Shown here: positions 10,156 through 20,908 of the stretch, in pieces
How the letters are laid out: each line of letters starts with the position of its first letter
Position numbering within the stretch: position 1 is the first letter of the stretch
The notes under the pieces: model-generated
The model's input: the letters and a program-made list of their open reading frames with translations, nothing else
The model's database searches: none
Told to the model about the DNA's origin: nothing
Assembly: GCA_036785705.1 (NCBI GenBank)
Contig: JAWUZG010000056.1
Location: 16,288,001-16,352,000, forward strand
DNA: 64,000 nt
DNA from: Acanthornis magna
Lineage: Eukaryota > Chordata > Aves > Passeriformes > Acanthizidae
Direction of reading: 5' to 3'
Translations under genes and position numbers: made by a program

Positions 10156-13100
10156 CTGAAAAGTAAAATATATAAAAGTGAAATAAACTCAATTCAATGG
10201 AAGATTACAATTTTTTTTTAAAGCAGCAACATCCAGAAGATGGATTCTTGCTCTTTTTTAATTTTGTGAAAAAGTAAGAACCAAAAAAGAATTTTTAAAA
10301 TCAGAATGAAAAAGAATGAAGGCAGGTGGGGTCAGGAGATCAGACAGCTCAGGAAGCCAAAGCACTTAAAGCAGGCTTTAAAGGGCACTCCTTAGGAAAC
10401 ACTCTGGAATAAACAAAGTCACTTACAACACATGAACTGTATTTTAATACAAATATTAAATATTCCTATTTTATTATTTTTGAAAACCTGAACTCAGACT
10501 GACTTTCAGAATGCTAGGCACATTGGAAGAGGAGCCTACATTTATTTAAGTGTCTAAGAATTGTGTGTATCTGAGATATTACTTGCACTATTTTCCCATT
10601 TGAAGCTTGAGGGCCTTGTATAAATTAGGATAATATCTTGTATGGTAATTTGAACAACAATGAAGTATTGTGTGTCCAGGACAAATCCATGAAGAACACA
10701 TTTCAGTTGTTAACAATAACCATTTTTATCAAATAGCTGGAATTCCCATAGGGCCAATCCTTATAAACTTTGCCAGAAGTACCTGAATTATTGAATTTTA
10801 ATTCTAATATCCCATTCTTGTCAAACCCTCAGTGTTACAAGGAAACAGTCTAGCTTTTTATCTGTCTAACCACTATTTTAGATGTAAAGTCAATTATCCT
10901 GAATTACAGGATGTGATAAAGTATTTAGTAGGAAACTATTTCACAACTCTCCTGTTTCAATCCAAAAAAGACAAATTATCAGCTCTTACACCACACATTA
11001 TTACACCATCCTGAGGCTTGGGGGGTTTTAAATTATTAAAAAATAATTTTCCTTCAAACAAAAGCAACCAATGGGAACATCATGTACGTCCCAGTAACCT
11101 CACTAAAGTACAGCTCTTTATAATTCTGTTTAAAAAAAGAAAAAAGTACACTAACCTATCAAATTTTAAATAGATGAGTAATAAAGCTTTAGCAGCTTCC
11201 CACATGTCATCATCTTGCTCCATGAAAACCAAGGAGAGCCATTCACAGGGATGCACAGCTGGCTGAGACTGGGGCGAAGGCTTTACATGACTCCTCCAGA
11301 ACACCAACAGCTGGGACATGGAATTCTCCAAGTCTCCTGAAGAAAAAAAGCAATCATCAATTTTACTGTACATTTTTTGTTGCCAAACAACACACATTCT
11401 TTATTTTTTAACTTACCAGTGTGTAACAGTTCATGAATGCAGTTATCGCTCCTTAGCTCAGCTGATTTATCACAGCATCAAATTTTATAGATTCCTTCTT
11501 GCTGTTTTAGTGCAGTAGCTTACTCATAAAAATTACTTTGTATTCATTAGACAGAGAGACTGTTTCCCTCAAGTCAAAAAACTTACATCTTCAATACTAA
11601 TGAGATACTATGTGATAGTGCGGTACCACAGAGCAGTTTTTGATGTAACACAGCACACATTCAGTGTTTAGAAAACAGAAAATCTTCCTGCAACATTGAA
11701 ATAAATTTATTTACAGCATCGCTATGTGATTTTCCTTAATATCTGACTTCAAGATTTGTTTTTCCTGCTAGCAAATAACAGGAGCATCAAATTATCTTTG
11801 TTATTAACAGTTACTCTTCAGACTGAAACTCTTCCCTATAAATCTGGAAATGATTGTCAAAATTGAAATTAATTAAAGGTAAGACACTCTAATCCATGTT
11901 AATAACAAGAAGATAAGATCAAGCAGCTTCCTGGAAGGGAAGTTAACATATTAAATCATTTAGGTGGTTGTTTTAAACACTTCCTGTAATATCACTAAAA
12001 TAAGGAAGTACCATTCTTTTCAAATTGAAATTCCTCTTGACAGTTTGAATGTTTGAATCCAATTAAAGAACTCATTTTTGTGTCATGAATCTGGAAAAGA
12101 GAGGAGAATGTTTTTCTTCGACAAAAGAAAAATTTCATGGAGATGTCTAAAACAGATATAGCCTACATTTCTTCTTTTCACTTGTTCTTACACAATCTCA
12201 GTCTCTATACGTTTTTCAGGTGGATCACAAGTAAAATATTCTTTACGAATATGTAAAAATCTTTAAAAATGCAACTGACATCACAAATATAACATCTTCC
12301 AAAAATCTGGAAAGAGCTTCAGAAGCTGTCTTATGGAAGGATGAATTTAAAATTGATGTTAGGCTCGCTACACAGCATAGAAATATAAAAAGTAAAATAA
12401 TATTTACACCTAGAATTTGTACTAAAATGCCTCAATGTATTTGAAGTGTTGTAAAATTTCATCTTTGTTTCAAAAGAAATAGAAATTATTTCGGTCACGT
12501 AATCAGTAAATATAGGAATGTCCATTCTCAATGGTGTCTGACTAGAAACACTGCTTCTGAACTGCTTTTCCATTTTTTTTTCCATGAGGGCTGTAATCCA
12601 GGGACAGCACACTGCTTTGATCATAGAATCTGCACATTCACATTCATCAGAATGTGCATCAGATGTGCATCATGTGCTCCCAGTGGGAAAAAGGCAGGTG
12701 GGAAGCTGGGACTCCAGGAAGGTCTCTCAGGCAAAAAGCCTCACCCTGGTGCTTCCTTCCAGCAGGGGAGAAGGCACTGAGTGGCCTCCAGAGTGACACA
12801 GCCTCTCCTGTCAGGAACGTAACTTCCACGGCATTCTCGGCCATGCCACTGCTGCCCACGGCACAGCCCCGGCACCGCAGCCAGCTCTGCCCTCCTCCTG
12901 CCCCAAGCCAGCTCCTCACTGCAGCAAACCAGCCCAAGGGAGCAGGTATGGGAGGAATGCTCACACCTGTTAATTGAAAGGACCAGACCTGTCAGTCAGG
13001 GTGAAGAACACAATCATTTACACAAGGAGGATGTGGAGCTGGTGGAACAAGGCCAGAGGAGGCCTTGGAGATGCTCCAAGTGTTGGAGCTCCTCTGCTCT

Positions 13101-16100
13101 GGAACCAGACTGGGAGAGCTGGGGGTGTTCACCTGGAGAAGAGAAGGCCCCAAGGAGACCTTAAAGCTCCTTCCAGTGCCTAAAGGAGCTCCAAGAAAGC
13201 TGAAGAGGGACTTTGGACAAGGGCCTGGAGGGACAGAACAAGGGGCAATGGCTTTCCTCTGACAGAGGGCAGGGTTAAATGGGATATTAGGAAAAAAATC
13301 CTCCCTGTGAGGGTGGTGGGGCCCTGGCACAGGGTGCCCAGAGAAGCTATGGCTGCCCCTGGATCCCTGCAAGTGTCCAAGGCCAGGTTGGACAGGGCTT
13401 GGAGCAGCCTGGGATAGTGGAAAGTGTCCCTATCCATGGCAGGGAGTTGGAACTAGATGATCTTTAGGGTGCCTTCCAACCCAAGTCATTCTGTGATTCT
13501 ATGGTAAGTCCCATAATTTCCCCATGCCTTACTCTGGAGCTTCCTTATTTTTATTTACCTTTCTATGCCACAGCTGGTTTTGCCTCATTACGTTACCTGT
13601 CTGACAGTAATGCCTTGTACTTTCAATAAAATAAATGCAAAATGGTGCCTAAAGTTCTACCTCCACCTTAGAAAAGGGTGTTCCCTGCAGTTCCTTTCAG
13701 TTCCTCACCCTGAATAGAGTCAATGCTTGTGTTATGGACTCTCTTCCAGCTGGAGAAGAGCCTTGTGTTCCCAAGCTGGCTTAATGATCTTAATAGGAAA
13801 AATTTTCAATCCCAAATGCAGCTGTTCCAAGCCCAACATATTGCAGGGCTAAGGATTTGATAAAATGCTAGGAGACAACTAATTAGGCAGGACAAAGCAA
13901 CAGCAGTTTCTTGGGTGGGTCTTCTCTTTCCTCCCTCACACCTCCACTAATTCAGCTGAAATCTATTTACAGTCTTAATGAGCTGCAACTACAAGATCTG
14001 AAAGCTTTAAAACTCTTGCTGCTTAATAAAGAAAACTTAAGTTGATTGTTACCTTTGATTTCTGCTTCTGTCGCAGAGTTGTGAATCTTGAATTCCAGTG
14101 CTTTAAGCACAACCAGACTTAAGGCTCTGAGAACAGTTTGGTCAGAACCACCTTGAGAATCATCTCCAGGAGCAGCTTCACTGCTTCCAAAGTAGCTGGA
14201 CTTTCCACCAAGTGGGATCTGATTAAGCCAAGTCAAATTCACAACCTGCAGAACAGAATTACTCAGTGCAAGCATATCCTCACATAAAGATGGGGTTTGT
14301 AACAACAGTGATCCACTTTTAGCATCTTCTCTAGACTTGTAAAGGACAGATTTTTTAAGAAGCAAAATGAATTTCTTCTTGATTACATAGGGAATTGATG
14401 AACTAATGAGGTTGAGGACATAAGAAACTTTCAAAAACAAAATTCTCTGGCACCTGAGCGGTATTTCCAGTTCAATTCTGGAAGCCAAAAGTGCTTCAAG
14501 AAGATCTATAAAACTGATCAGATTGTTTGTAGCTTCAGAATAAGGCGAAGTGTAGTGGTGACTGTCAAAATGATGGAGCAGGATGGCATTATAAAATCCC
14601 TCAAGCACCGCATCAAGAGGAGCCAACAACTTCTTCAGAGCACCTATGGCAACAAGAGGCACATTAGTGGCTTGCAGTGTCACCCAGATAAATTAGTAAA
14701 TAAGAAGTAAATGGATGTTGTGACTACTTTCAGATTTTAAGTATGTTTAAACCACTATACAAAACAACAGTGTTTAAACAGCACTTCATCCCCCCGTGCC
14801 TAAGGAAGGGAATAGGCGCTCCGGAGCCGAACTGTTGCCGAGGAATTCCAGGTGAGCTGCCCCCCCTGGCGGCACCCGCGTGTCGGTACGGCCGCAGCGC
14901 CGCCCCGTACCTGCTCTGGGTACAGCCGCGTCCTTCAGCGTCTCCTTGATGATCCCTGCCAGGGTCCACAGGCAGGCGGCCACCTGGCCATTCCCGGGGA
15001 ATCCCAACACAGTGTTCAAGCTAAAGCTGAGCCACGTCACATTTAAGGCGTCCTAAGAAAAATAATTCAATAACCAATCAGGTATGCTTTCAATTGTTGG
15101 GCAAATTACATTAAATCGTAATACAGTTATTTAAAATTGTACATTGAAAAGATTCAAATGTAGGCACAGACAAAACATAGGTAGAAACAATCTCTGTCTT
15201 GGGTCATTAAAGTACTGAGGTCTTTAATTACAAACATGAAGCAACATATGCATGCAATAGAAATTATCTGTATGTTCCAAAAAGGGAAAACCAAACCTCC
15301 TAATGTCATGTGACCTACCCAAAATCAGATAATGCTGTAGACAGACCAGATCCGAATCCATAATTCCCAGACAACTTGGCAAGAAATATTACAAACATAA
15401 TTATGAAATAAATCTATGTTCAGAGATGCTACTATGGAGACTGCAACATATACTCACTAAATATACAGCAAATTAAAAAAAACCTCAAGTAATTGGGGTA
15501 TTCAAACAAGAAGATACAGCAAAGCACTTGATTAACTTCCAAGAGGTTATTACTTATTTTTATCTACTGCATCACCCAACAGATATCAAGGAACTGTAAA
15601 AATACTACATAGTCTAGATAGTCTAGATCATGGCTTTTTAAAAATACCTGTATTGCAATCTTAAAGAAAAAATTTTTGTCATCTACATCCATTTTACCTT
15701 ACAACAGTCTCACAAAATTCCAGATTTTTATATATAAAGACATTCCACACTTCTTTACACATCAGATCTCCTTGCTTTCCATACTCCAGGCTCCTCCTAA
15801 CACAGGTGACAAAGTTCCTTGGAAAATACAAACACTATAAAAACTTGGCTGTAGAGTCAAATGGAACAACCTGCAGACACAAGTTCACTAAGCCATTTTT
15901 TTGAGCTGTGGAGTAATGCCACACTCACCTCTTCCTTCAGCTGGAAATACACAAGAGATGCTAAACTTTGTGAGGCCATGTGAGATAAGAGCTGATCGTT
16001 ACAACCGAGCAGGCAAATCTGGAGACAGGGAAAAAATGAAAAACATCTAAGGCACATTCCTTTTTATTTTACCTCTTTTCACAAAAAAATCTTTCAGAAG

Positions 16101-16520
16101 TTGACAAAAGCTTACCAGTTTTGAGTCAACTTTTGCCTCCTTCAGAAGGAGAACAAAGATTTCACAATACTTCTGTCTCATATGGAGTTCAATTTCCTGG
16201 GACTCTGCTTTCGCCACCATCATCTTGATCAAGGTTAGCTGGAGCAGCATCACCTCTCGTGGGCAGAACGAGGAGCTCATGTTTGCAAAGCTGTTTGATA
16301 AGTCATCTGTTGCAGGGCCAACATCTGACATATCACTGTCCTGATGGCTCCTAACGCCACCAGCAGGAGATGGCAGATGCTTCTGATGACAGGATTCCTC
16401 TCCTCCTGATGCCTGCTCAACACCCAGATTAATTAAGGAGGAATAATGATGGCTTTCCCTTGCTAGGGGAATGCCTGCCAGGACATCCTTATACATCTGC
16501 TGCAGGAGAGAGATCTTCAT
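9258..16520 (-). CDS. LINS1: LINS1, Lines homolog 1
   Basis: Vertebrate homologue of Drosophila lines, a modulator of Wnt/Wingless and other patterning outputs; the biochemical role in vertebrates is poorly defined. Human mutations are linked to recessive intellectual disability. Six coding exons (16520-16116, 16018-15929, 15052-14911, 14643-14053, 11336-11156, 10155-9258) have GT-AG introns and consistent phases, giving 2307 nt, or 768 residues plus stop, against about 757 in human. Diagnostic stretches are EVMLLQLTLIKMMVAKAES in the first exon, CQRILFLKVSYVLNL in the fourth, EQDDDMWEAAKALL in the fifth and FLISSETCFLEYLVRYLKLL in the last. The N-terminal and central parts correspond to the Lines N-terminal region, and the last exon carries the C-terminal Lines domain (ending in LFPYNPSALLKLLSHIEK). 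The start is placed at 16520, where MKISLLQQMYKDVLAG aligns with the mammalian N-terminus as I recall it. An upstream in-frame ATG at 16535 would add five residues. It is predicted to be a soluble helical protein with no signal peptide or membrane segment. Confidence 0.95.
10156..11155 (-). other. LINS1 intron 5
   Basis: AT-rich intron between the last two coding exons; acceptor ATATTTTACTTTTCAG. No repeat or nested exon was recognised. Confidence 0.8.
11156..11336 (-). CDS. LINS1: LINS1 coding exon 5
   Basis: 181 nt, phase 1 to 2, acceptor TTTTTTTCTTCAG and donor GATAG|GTTAGT. It encodes DLENSMSQLLVFWRSHV, CEWLSLVFMEQDDDMWEAAK and LLIYLKFD. The EQDDDM motif is a LINS1 landmark. This exon's phase-2 end would also splice in frame to the 23-nt exon at 8476-8454. 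Confidence 0.94.
11337..14052 (-). other. LINS1 intron 4
   Basis: 2.7-kb intron. It holds a nearly complete CR1 3' end in the opposite orientation to the gene (about 13.0-13.5 kb), and just before it a GC-richer, non-CR1 block (about 12650-12960) of unknown origin that carries open frames on both strands. Confidence 0.8.
12985..13504 (+). mobile_element. CR1 LINE 3' end (near-complete terminus)
   Basis: Truncated non-LTR retroposon on the plus strand, antisense to LINS1. It follows the avian CR1 3' consensus in order: GGAGCTGGTGGAACAAGGCC, CACCTGGAGAAGAGAAGGC, AGGGACTTTGGACAAGGGC, CCTCCCTGTGAGGGTGGTGG, TGTCCAAGGCCAGGTTGGAC, CCATGGCAGGGAGTTGGAAC and CCTTCCAACCC. It ends in the CR1-type ATTCTGTGATTCTATGG. 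No reverse transcriptase coding region remains. The 5' limit is approximate. Confidence 0.92.
14053..14643 (-). CDS. LINS1: LINS1 coding exon 4 (large central exon)
   Basis: 591 nt, phase 1-1, acceptor GTGCCTCTTGTTGCCATAG and donor CAAAG|GTAACA. Conserved landmarks are LDAVLEGFYNAILLHHF, IDLLEALLASRIELEIPLRC and DMLALSNSVLQVVNLTWL. A serine/glycine-rich loop (about FGSSEAAPGDDSQGGSDQT) precedes the conserved VLRALSLVVLKALEFK helix. Confidence 0.94.
14911..15052 (-). CDS. LINS1: LINS1 coding exon 3
   Basis: Encodes DALNVTWLSFSLNTVLGFP through IIKETLKDAAVPRA, phase 0 to 1, with acceptor ATTTTTCTTAG and donor AGCAG|GTACGG. The conserved core is CLWTLAGIIKETLKD. The 3' half, and the intron beside it, are unusually GC-rich for an internal position. 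Confidence 0.92.
15053..15928 (-). other. LINS1 intron 2
   Basis: AT-rich 876-nt intron. It contains a short direct repeat (TAGTCTAGA twice, about 15610-15628). No exon or transposon was recognised. Confidence 0.8.
15929..16018 (-). CDS. LINS1: LINS1 coding exon 2
   Basis: Thirty codons, ICLLGCNDQLLSHMASQSL through YFQLKEE, bounded by CCCTGTCTCCAG and GAG|GTGAGT, phase 0-0. It is a helical repeat-like segment typical of Lines proteins. The intron to the previous exon is only 97 nt. Confidence 0.92.
16116..16520 (-). CDS. LINS1: LINS1 coding exon 1
   Basis: 135 codons ending EAKVDSKL before donor CTG|GTAAGC, phase 0. The 5' part (residues about 30-80) is serine- and glutamate-rich and diverges from mammals; the REVMLLQLTLIKMMVAK block is the conserved part. 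The likely acceptor lies upstream at 16606 (TTCTGTTTCTCTTAG), or at 16574 (TTATTTGCAG), so the exon begins with some 5' untranslated sequence. Confidence 0.9.
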
Positions 16521-19329
16521 TATGAGATCATGCAATATTCCAGAAAATGCTGTGTGTCTTCACTGATTATTCACTGCAAATAAGCTTCCAAGTTATTTTC
16601 ATCCACTAAGAGAAACAGAAGCACCGCTGGGCATTTCTCTTCTCAGTTACCTATAAATAAAATATTTTGCTGTTACTGAACTTAGCAAGCAACTAGAAAA
16701 TATAAAAGAACAACACATATTTTTAGAGTTAATACTACCATTATTAAACTTATTTTGAAAATGCAAATTCGGCTGCACAAAACCATCTCAGTGAGACATT
16801 AAAATGAAGAATTATCATGCTGGGAAGAAGCTTACAGTTCCAGTATTAAATTACCAACCCCAAAATAATTTGCTGAAATTAACAAAACCAAAGATGACTA
16901 TTATTAGGGGCTACTTCTAAAGATATGAGAACTTGAATCAAATCTTTCTCCTCATTGCTAAAACTACTAAAACTAAATTATTTTGTGACAGATGCCTCCA
17001 AAAACAGGCAGAAAAATTCAGCTGCGAATTTTCCTCTGAACTGGCAACATTCATTGCTCCACCTTGGTTGGAACTGGACACAGCTCTCAAAAAATTGGAA
17101 GCCAAAGGACAAAGTCTTGACTTTCGCCGCACACAGGCTCAAGGTGGGCTGACCTCAAAGGCACAGGGATTAAGAAGCTGAAAATTAAAAAATAATTTAA
17201 TAACAAATGTAAAACTTATTAAGAGCCAATAAAAACACTTAAACATATTCAGGAAAGGTGTAAAAAAAAAAAAAAAAAAAGCCTTTAACCCCATTTCAGT
17301 GCAAGATATCTTTCAATCACAGCACTGGCATATTCACTATAGCTTAAAGAAAAGAGCTATTAAGAATTCAAATCTCTCCATAAAGTGTGAGCACCTAAGC
17401 CCTCACAATTTTCTATCCAATATGTAAATGGCCAGACAGATACCCTTAAGAACATCAGCATTTCTTTTCCACCTATATGAAGAGCGATGCCCATCTGTAA
17501 TATTTATGTTTTTAGAGCTGTTTTAACATGCTCTCTAACCAGACCTCTTTTAATTAAAACCAACAAACAAACTCATTACTTGTATCTGTGGTGGAGTTAG
17601 GAGTGGGACTTAAGTTGCTTATAGGAATTTCCACACTTTTTTTCATAGTTTGCATGCCTTTTAGATTCCCATCTCTAAGTCTGGCATAATCAGCCAGGTA
17701 GAATTCCAGACAGAATCCTGCAGCCATTCATCTGCAGTTGGCCTTTATTTAAATACATTTCCCCTTTCTTACCAAAGGAAGAAAACAGTTCAGTCCTCCA
17801 AAAAGTAAGAAATTCTAAAGATCTTCCCATATATGTATCAATTATATCTGCATTAGTCCAAATATTTTAAATTACTACTTCTTTTTAGCAGAATATTAGA
17901 AAGCAATGAAACTGCACAAGTCAGTATACGACGCATTTTTTGTCCTAGCTTATAATCTTCACAAGTGTCTAAAATAATATTAAACATTGAGAATTACACC
18001 TTCATTTTTACAACCTGATTTTTTTTTTCACTGCAAATGAGGCATGTATTGACAAAATGGCTTCCCAAAGGCACAAGGGATTAGAGGTAGACCAAGATCT
18101 GCTCCCCTGACTCATCATTTCTCGCACCATCAGGAAGCATTTCCTTCAGGAAAGAAGCTAAAATTTGAGAGCATGAAGTTGCCTACAGGAGTGATCTACA
18201 ATTCCCTCTGGTGTGGTATTTTTAAAGACACATTCAGCAAGGGCTGACCTGAAAACTCCAAAATGTTACAGCATGTTCCTCACCTGATAGAACCAAGAAC
18301 CCCTCCTCCATCCTTTCCCATACTCCACATTTTGGATGTTAAGAATAAATCTGACACTTCAGGCAATAAATTCCCTCTTCATTTGCAGAATCTATTCAGA
18401 ATTCTACTTCAGGTAGAAATTTATGAGCTGAAACCTCATAAAATTTCTTCAGAAATCACTCTGAATATTTTGTATAGCTATTGTTCCTATCTTTGAGTTT
18501 TATTTCTTCCTAAATGAATACCTAATAAAGTAAAATTATCTCAACACATTTACTTCTGCGTTCGAGATCAACTTGAATTATCACCTTATGTGGTAAATGA
18601 ACAGATCTCATGAACAAATTCATAAAATCCAGCAGGGTGGTTAAGGCAGAAGAGATTCAGAACTTTTCTAGGACATCCACTGAGAGATTTCACCTTCATC
18701 ACACAATATTGGCTGTGCTTTCCTGGATCTTCCCATAACAAATTTATGCTCCACCATTAATTTGCAGAGCACTTTACAAAAGCATCTCTGAGATATGTCT
18801 CACTCACACATGACAACAGTTCACACACATAAGTCATTGAAGGAAATAAAAAGTGAGGGGGCTTATTTTGAAGACATTTACTTCAAAGAGGAAGAAAATA
18901 TCAGACAAGGACTAAATTTGTTTCAGACATAGCACGAGAGTAAAAAGCTCAAAGCAGAAGAGTAAAGAAAAGCAATGACAAACTCCAACCCTTACTTGTA
19001 TTATTTATCTGAGTTATTCATGACAGCATCTAAAAACCAATTAAGGCAATGCCTCACAGAACCAGACTCCTGCATAAACAACAGGAAACACTTCTAAAAA
19101 CCTTATATACAAACTGATCAGGTAAAAGGCAGAAAGGAAAACTACGCAGAAAGTAATAAAGCCAAAAAAATGGGGGTTTTTATGTTATTTTCATGATTAA
19201 TAGTACTTTAAAATCAAAATAAAAGTCAAACTTATGCCTCTTTATATCTCTGAGCTACTGCTTGTCATTATAAGCTATTTGTGTCAGTTAGAAAAGAAAA
19301 AGTTGTATCAACAATGTTAGTCCTGTCAA

Positions 19330-19505
19330 ATTGCAGAGAAATCCTCCCCTGTGAGAGTGGGGAGGCCCTGGCACAGAGAAGCTGTGGCTGCCCCATCCCT
19401 GAAGTGTCCAAGGCCAGACTGGACAGGGTTTGGAGCAATCTGGGATAGTGGATGGTGTCCCTGCCCATGGCAGGGGTGGAGCGAGATGAGTTTTAAAGCC
19501 CTTTT
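19330..19505 (+). mobile_element. CR1 LINE fragment
   Basis: A piece of the CR1 3' region on the plus strand: GAAATCCTCCCCTGTGAGAG, AGAAGCTGTGGCTGCCCC, GTGTCCAAGGCCAGACTGGA and TGCCCATGGCAGGGGTGG. It lacks the terminal CCTTCCAACCC and octamer tail, so both ends are lost. It lies antisense in the LINS1 first intron. Confidence 0.85.
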
Positions 19506-19771
19506 TGGGAGAAAAACTATCCAAAAACCTGCCCTATGTTCATTAAAATATTAAGTCTGATAAAGCAAAATGAAACCTCAGTCCATGACTTTTGGGTGTG
19601 AATCTGAAGGCTCTCGAAGGCTTACAATGAAATGGTCGAAGCATTAAAGAAATAAAATACGCTTTGGACTCCTTGTACCTGCAGTGACTTCGTAGGCTAA
19701 TCTCTCAATAAAGAATAAGCTTCTGCTCAGTGCTGAAATATGGTAAACGCTTATGGTAAAGCATAAAAAAA

Positions 19772-19795
19772 TATGCTATGGTATGCCATAGCATA
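19772..19795. repeat. perfect 10-bp inverted repeat
   Basis: TATGCTATGG and CCATAGCATA are perfect reverse complements separated by the four bases TATG. It could form a small hairpin. No function is evident. Confidence 0.8.
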
Positions 19796-20184
19796 ATTTC
19801 CTTCCAGAGATTGCAAATGACCTGAGCTGTGCAATCCCTGTTAACTGTGACACCTCAGCACGCCGGATGCTTTGGCTGCAATTCTGCCGAACGCCTTTAG
19901 TCACTCCAGACCGGAGCAGAGGCGGTCCCGCCTCACCGGCCCCTCATGGCAGCTCTCGGAGCGGCACAGCACTGCCAGCGCTGGGCGCTCATCGAACCCT
20001 CGCTACAGGCGACACTCGGGGCTGACAGAGCGAGCACGGGAGGTGTCGCTTCTCCAGAGCCTCCACAGCCCCATCCTGCTGGACTGAAGGCAGCCGAGGC
20101 CTCTCGCTCCTCTACCACAGGACGGAGACCCCCAGCCCGCCGGAGCCACCCGGCGGCCCTTGGCTCACCCGCCCGCCGCTCCCT

Positions 20185-20266
20185 CAGCCCCTGCCGGGCT
20201 CTCCCCTCAGCCCCTGCCGGGCTCTCCCCTCAGCCCCTGCCGGGCTCTCCCCTCAGCCCCTCCCGC
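20185..20266. repeat. 23-bp tandem repeat, about 3.6 copies
   Basis: Three identical 23-bp units start at 20185, 20208 and 20231, each beginning CAGCCCCTGCCGGGCTCTCC, followed by a partial unit from 20254. They lie on the LINS1 side of the CpG island, in the inferred LINS1 first intron. The perfect identity suggests recent expansion and possible length variation between individuals. Confidence 0.9.
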
Positions 20267-20513
20267 CACCGCCTCGCGCCCCACGGCCCCACCCCTCCAC
20301 ACCAAGGCCCCGCCCCCCGCACACACAAACCACGCCCGTTTCCCTGCAGCCCCGCCCCTCCCGGTCCGTTCCGCCCCTTTCACTCCAGGCCCCGCCCTCG
20401 TCCCCCCTGCCCTCACGCCCGCGGCCCCGCTTAGTCACCCCGAGCCGCAGCGCACACGGGCCCGTCCCCGCCCCGCGGCCGGCGGCCGCTGCCAGGCAAC
20501 GGTCGCCACTCAC

Positions 20514-20640
20514 CCGCCCCCGGGGGACCGCGAGGCCCAAACTCTGCTCCGTCACAGCGCCGGAACCGCCGCCACCACCCCCTGTCGCAAAGCCACCCCC
20601 CACTCCCCCGCGGCTTTACGGCAGAGGGGCGGAGCCGCGG
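20514..20640 (-). other. inferred LINS1 noncoding exon 1
   Basis: On the minus strand a consensus donor (GGGCGG|GTGAGTGG) puts the exon end at 20514. The 5' end is not determined; it should lie below the CCAAT boxes at about 20.6 kb. No coding content is assigned. An alternative donor (GGCGG|GTGAGCC) exists near 20165. Confidence 0.4.
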
Positions 20641-20759
20641 GGCGGGGCCGCCGTCAGCCCGGCGGCCAATGGCGGCGCGGCGGCGGCGCGCGGGCGGGGG
20701 CGGGGCCGGCGCGGCGGGCGCTGATTGGCCGCGGCGCGGGTCAGTCCCCGCCCGCCGAC

Positions 20760-20908
20760 CCCGCCGCGAGCCGAGGGGGGCGGCCCGGAGCGAAGTGTCC
20801 CCGCTCGGCTCGGCCCCCCCGACCCCCCGCCCGCCGCCGCCGCCAGCGCGGGGGGCGGCCGCGCCCGGGGCCCCCGGCCCGCCCCGCTCCGGCACGCGGG
20901 TCACGCAG
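20760..20908 (+). other. inferred ASB7 noncoding exon 1
   Basis: A good donor (CACGCAG|GTAACC) ends the exon at 20908, just downstream of the CCAAT/GC-box cluster. The start is an estimate. The next exon (30256) carries the start codon after 104 nt of untranslated sequence, so this exon is fully noncoding. Confidence 0.5.

Larger units (their letters stand above)
16521..20513 (-). other. LINS1 5' intron region
   Basis: Sequence between the first coding exon and the inferred noncoding exon in the CpG island. It contains an A19 tract (17262-17280), a CR1 fragment (about 19330-19505) and a perfect hairpin (19772-19795). Short open frames here have no support. Confidence 0.6.

Noticed and set aside
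12654..13437. Several open frames of 60-126 codons on both strands
   Set aside because: They fall on the CR1 3' end and the adjoining GC-rich block; the CR1 3' end carries no reverse transcriptase coding sequence.
15605..15630. Short direct repeat TAGTCTAGA
   Set aside because: Only two nine-base copies; too short to call a repeat feature.
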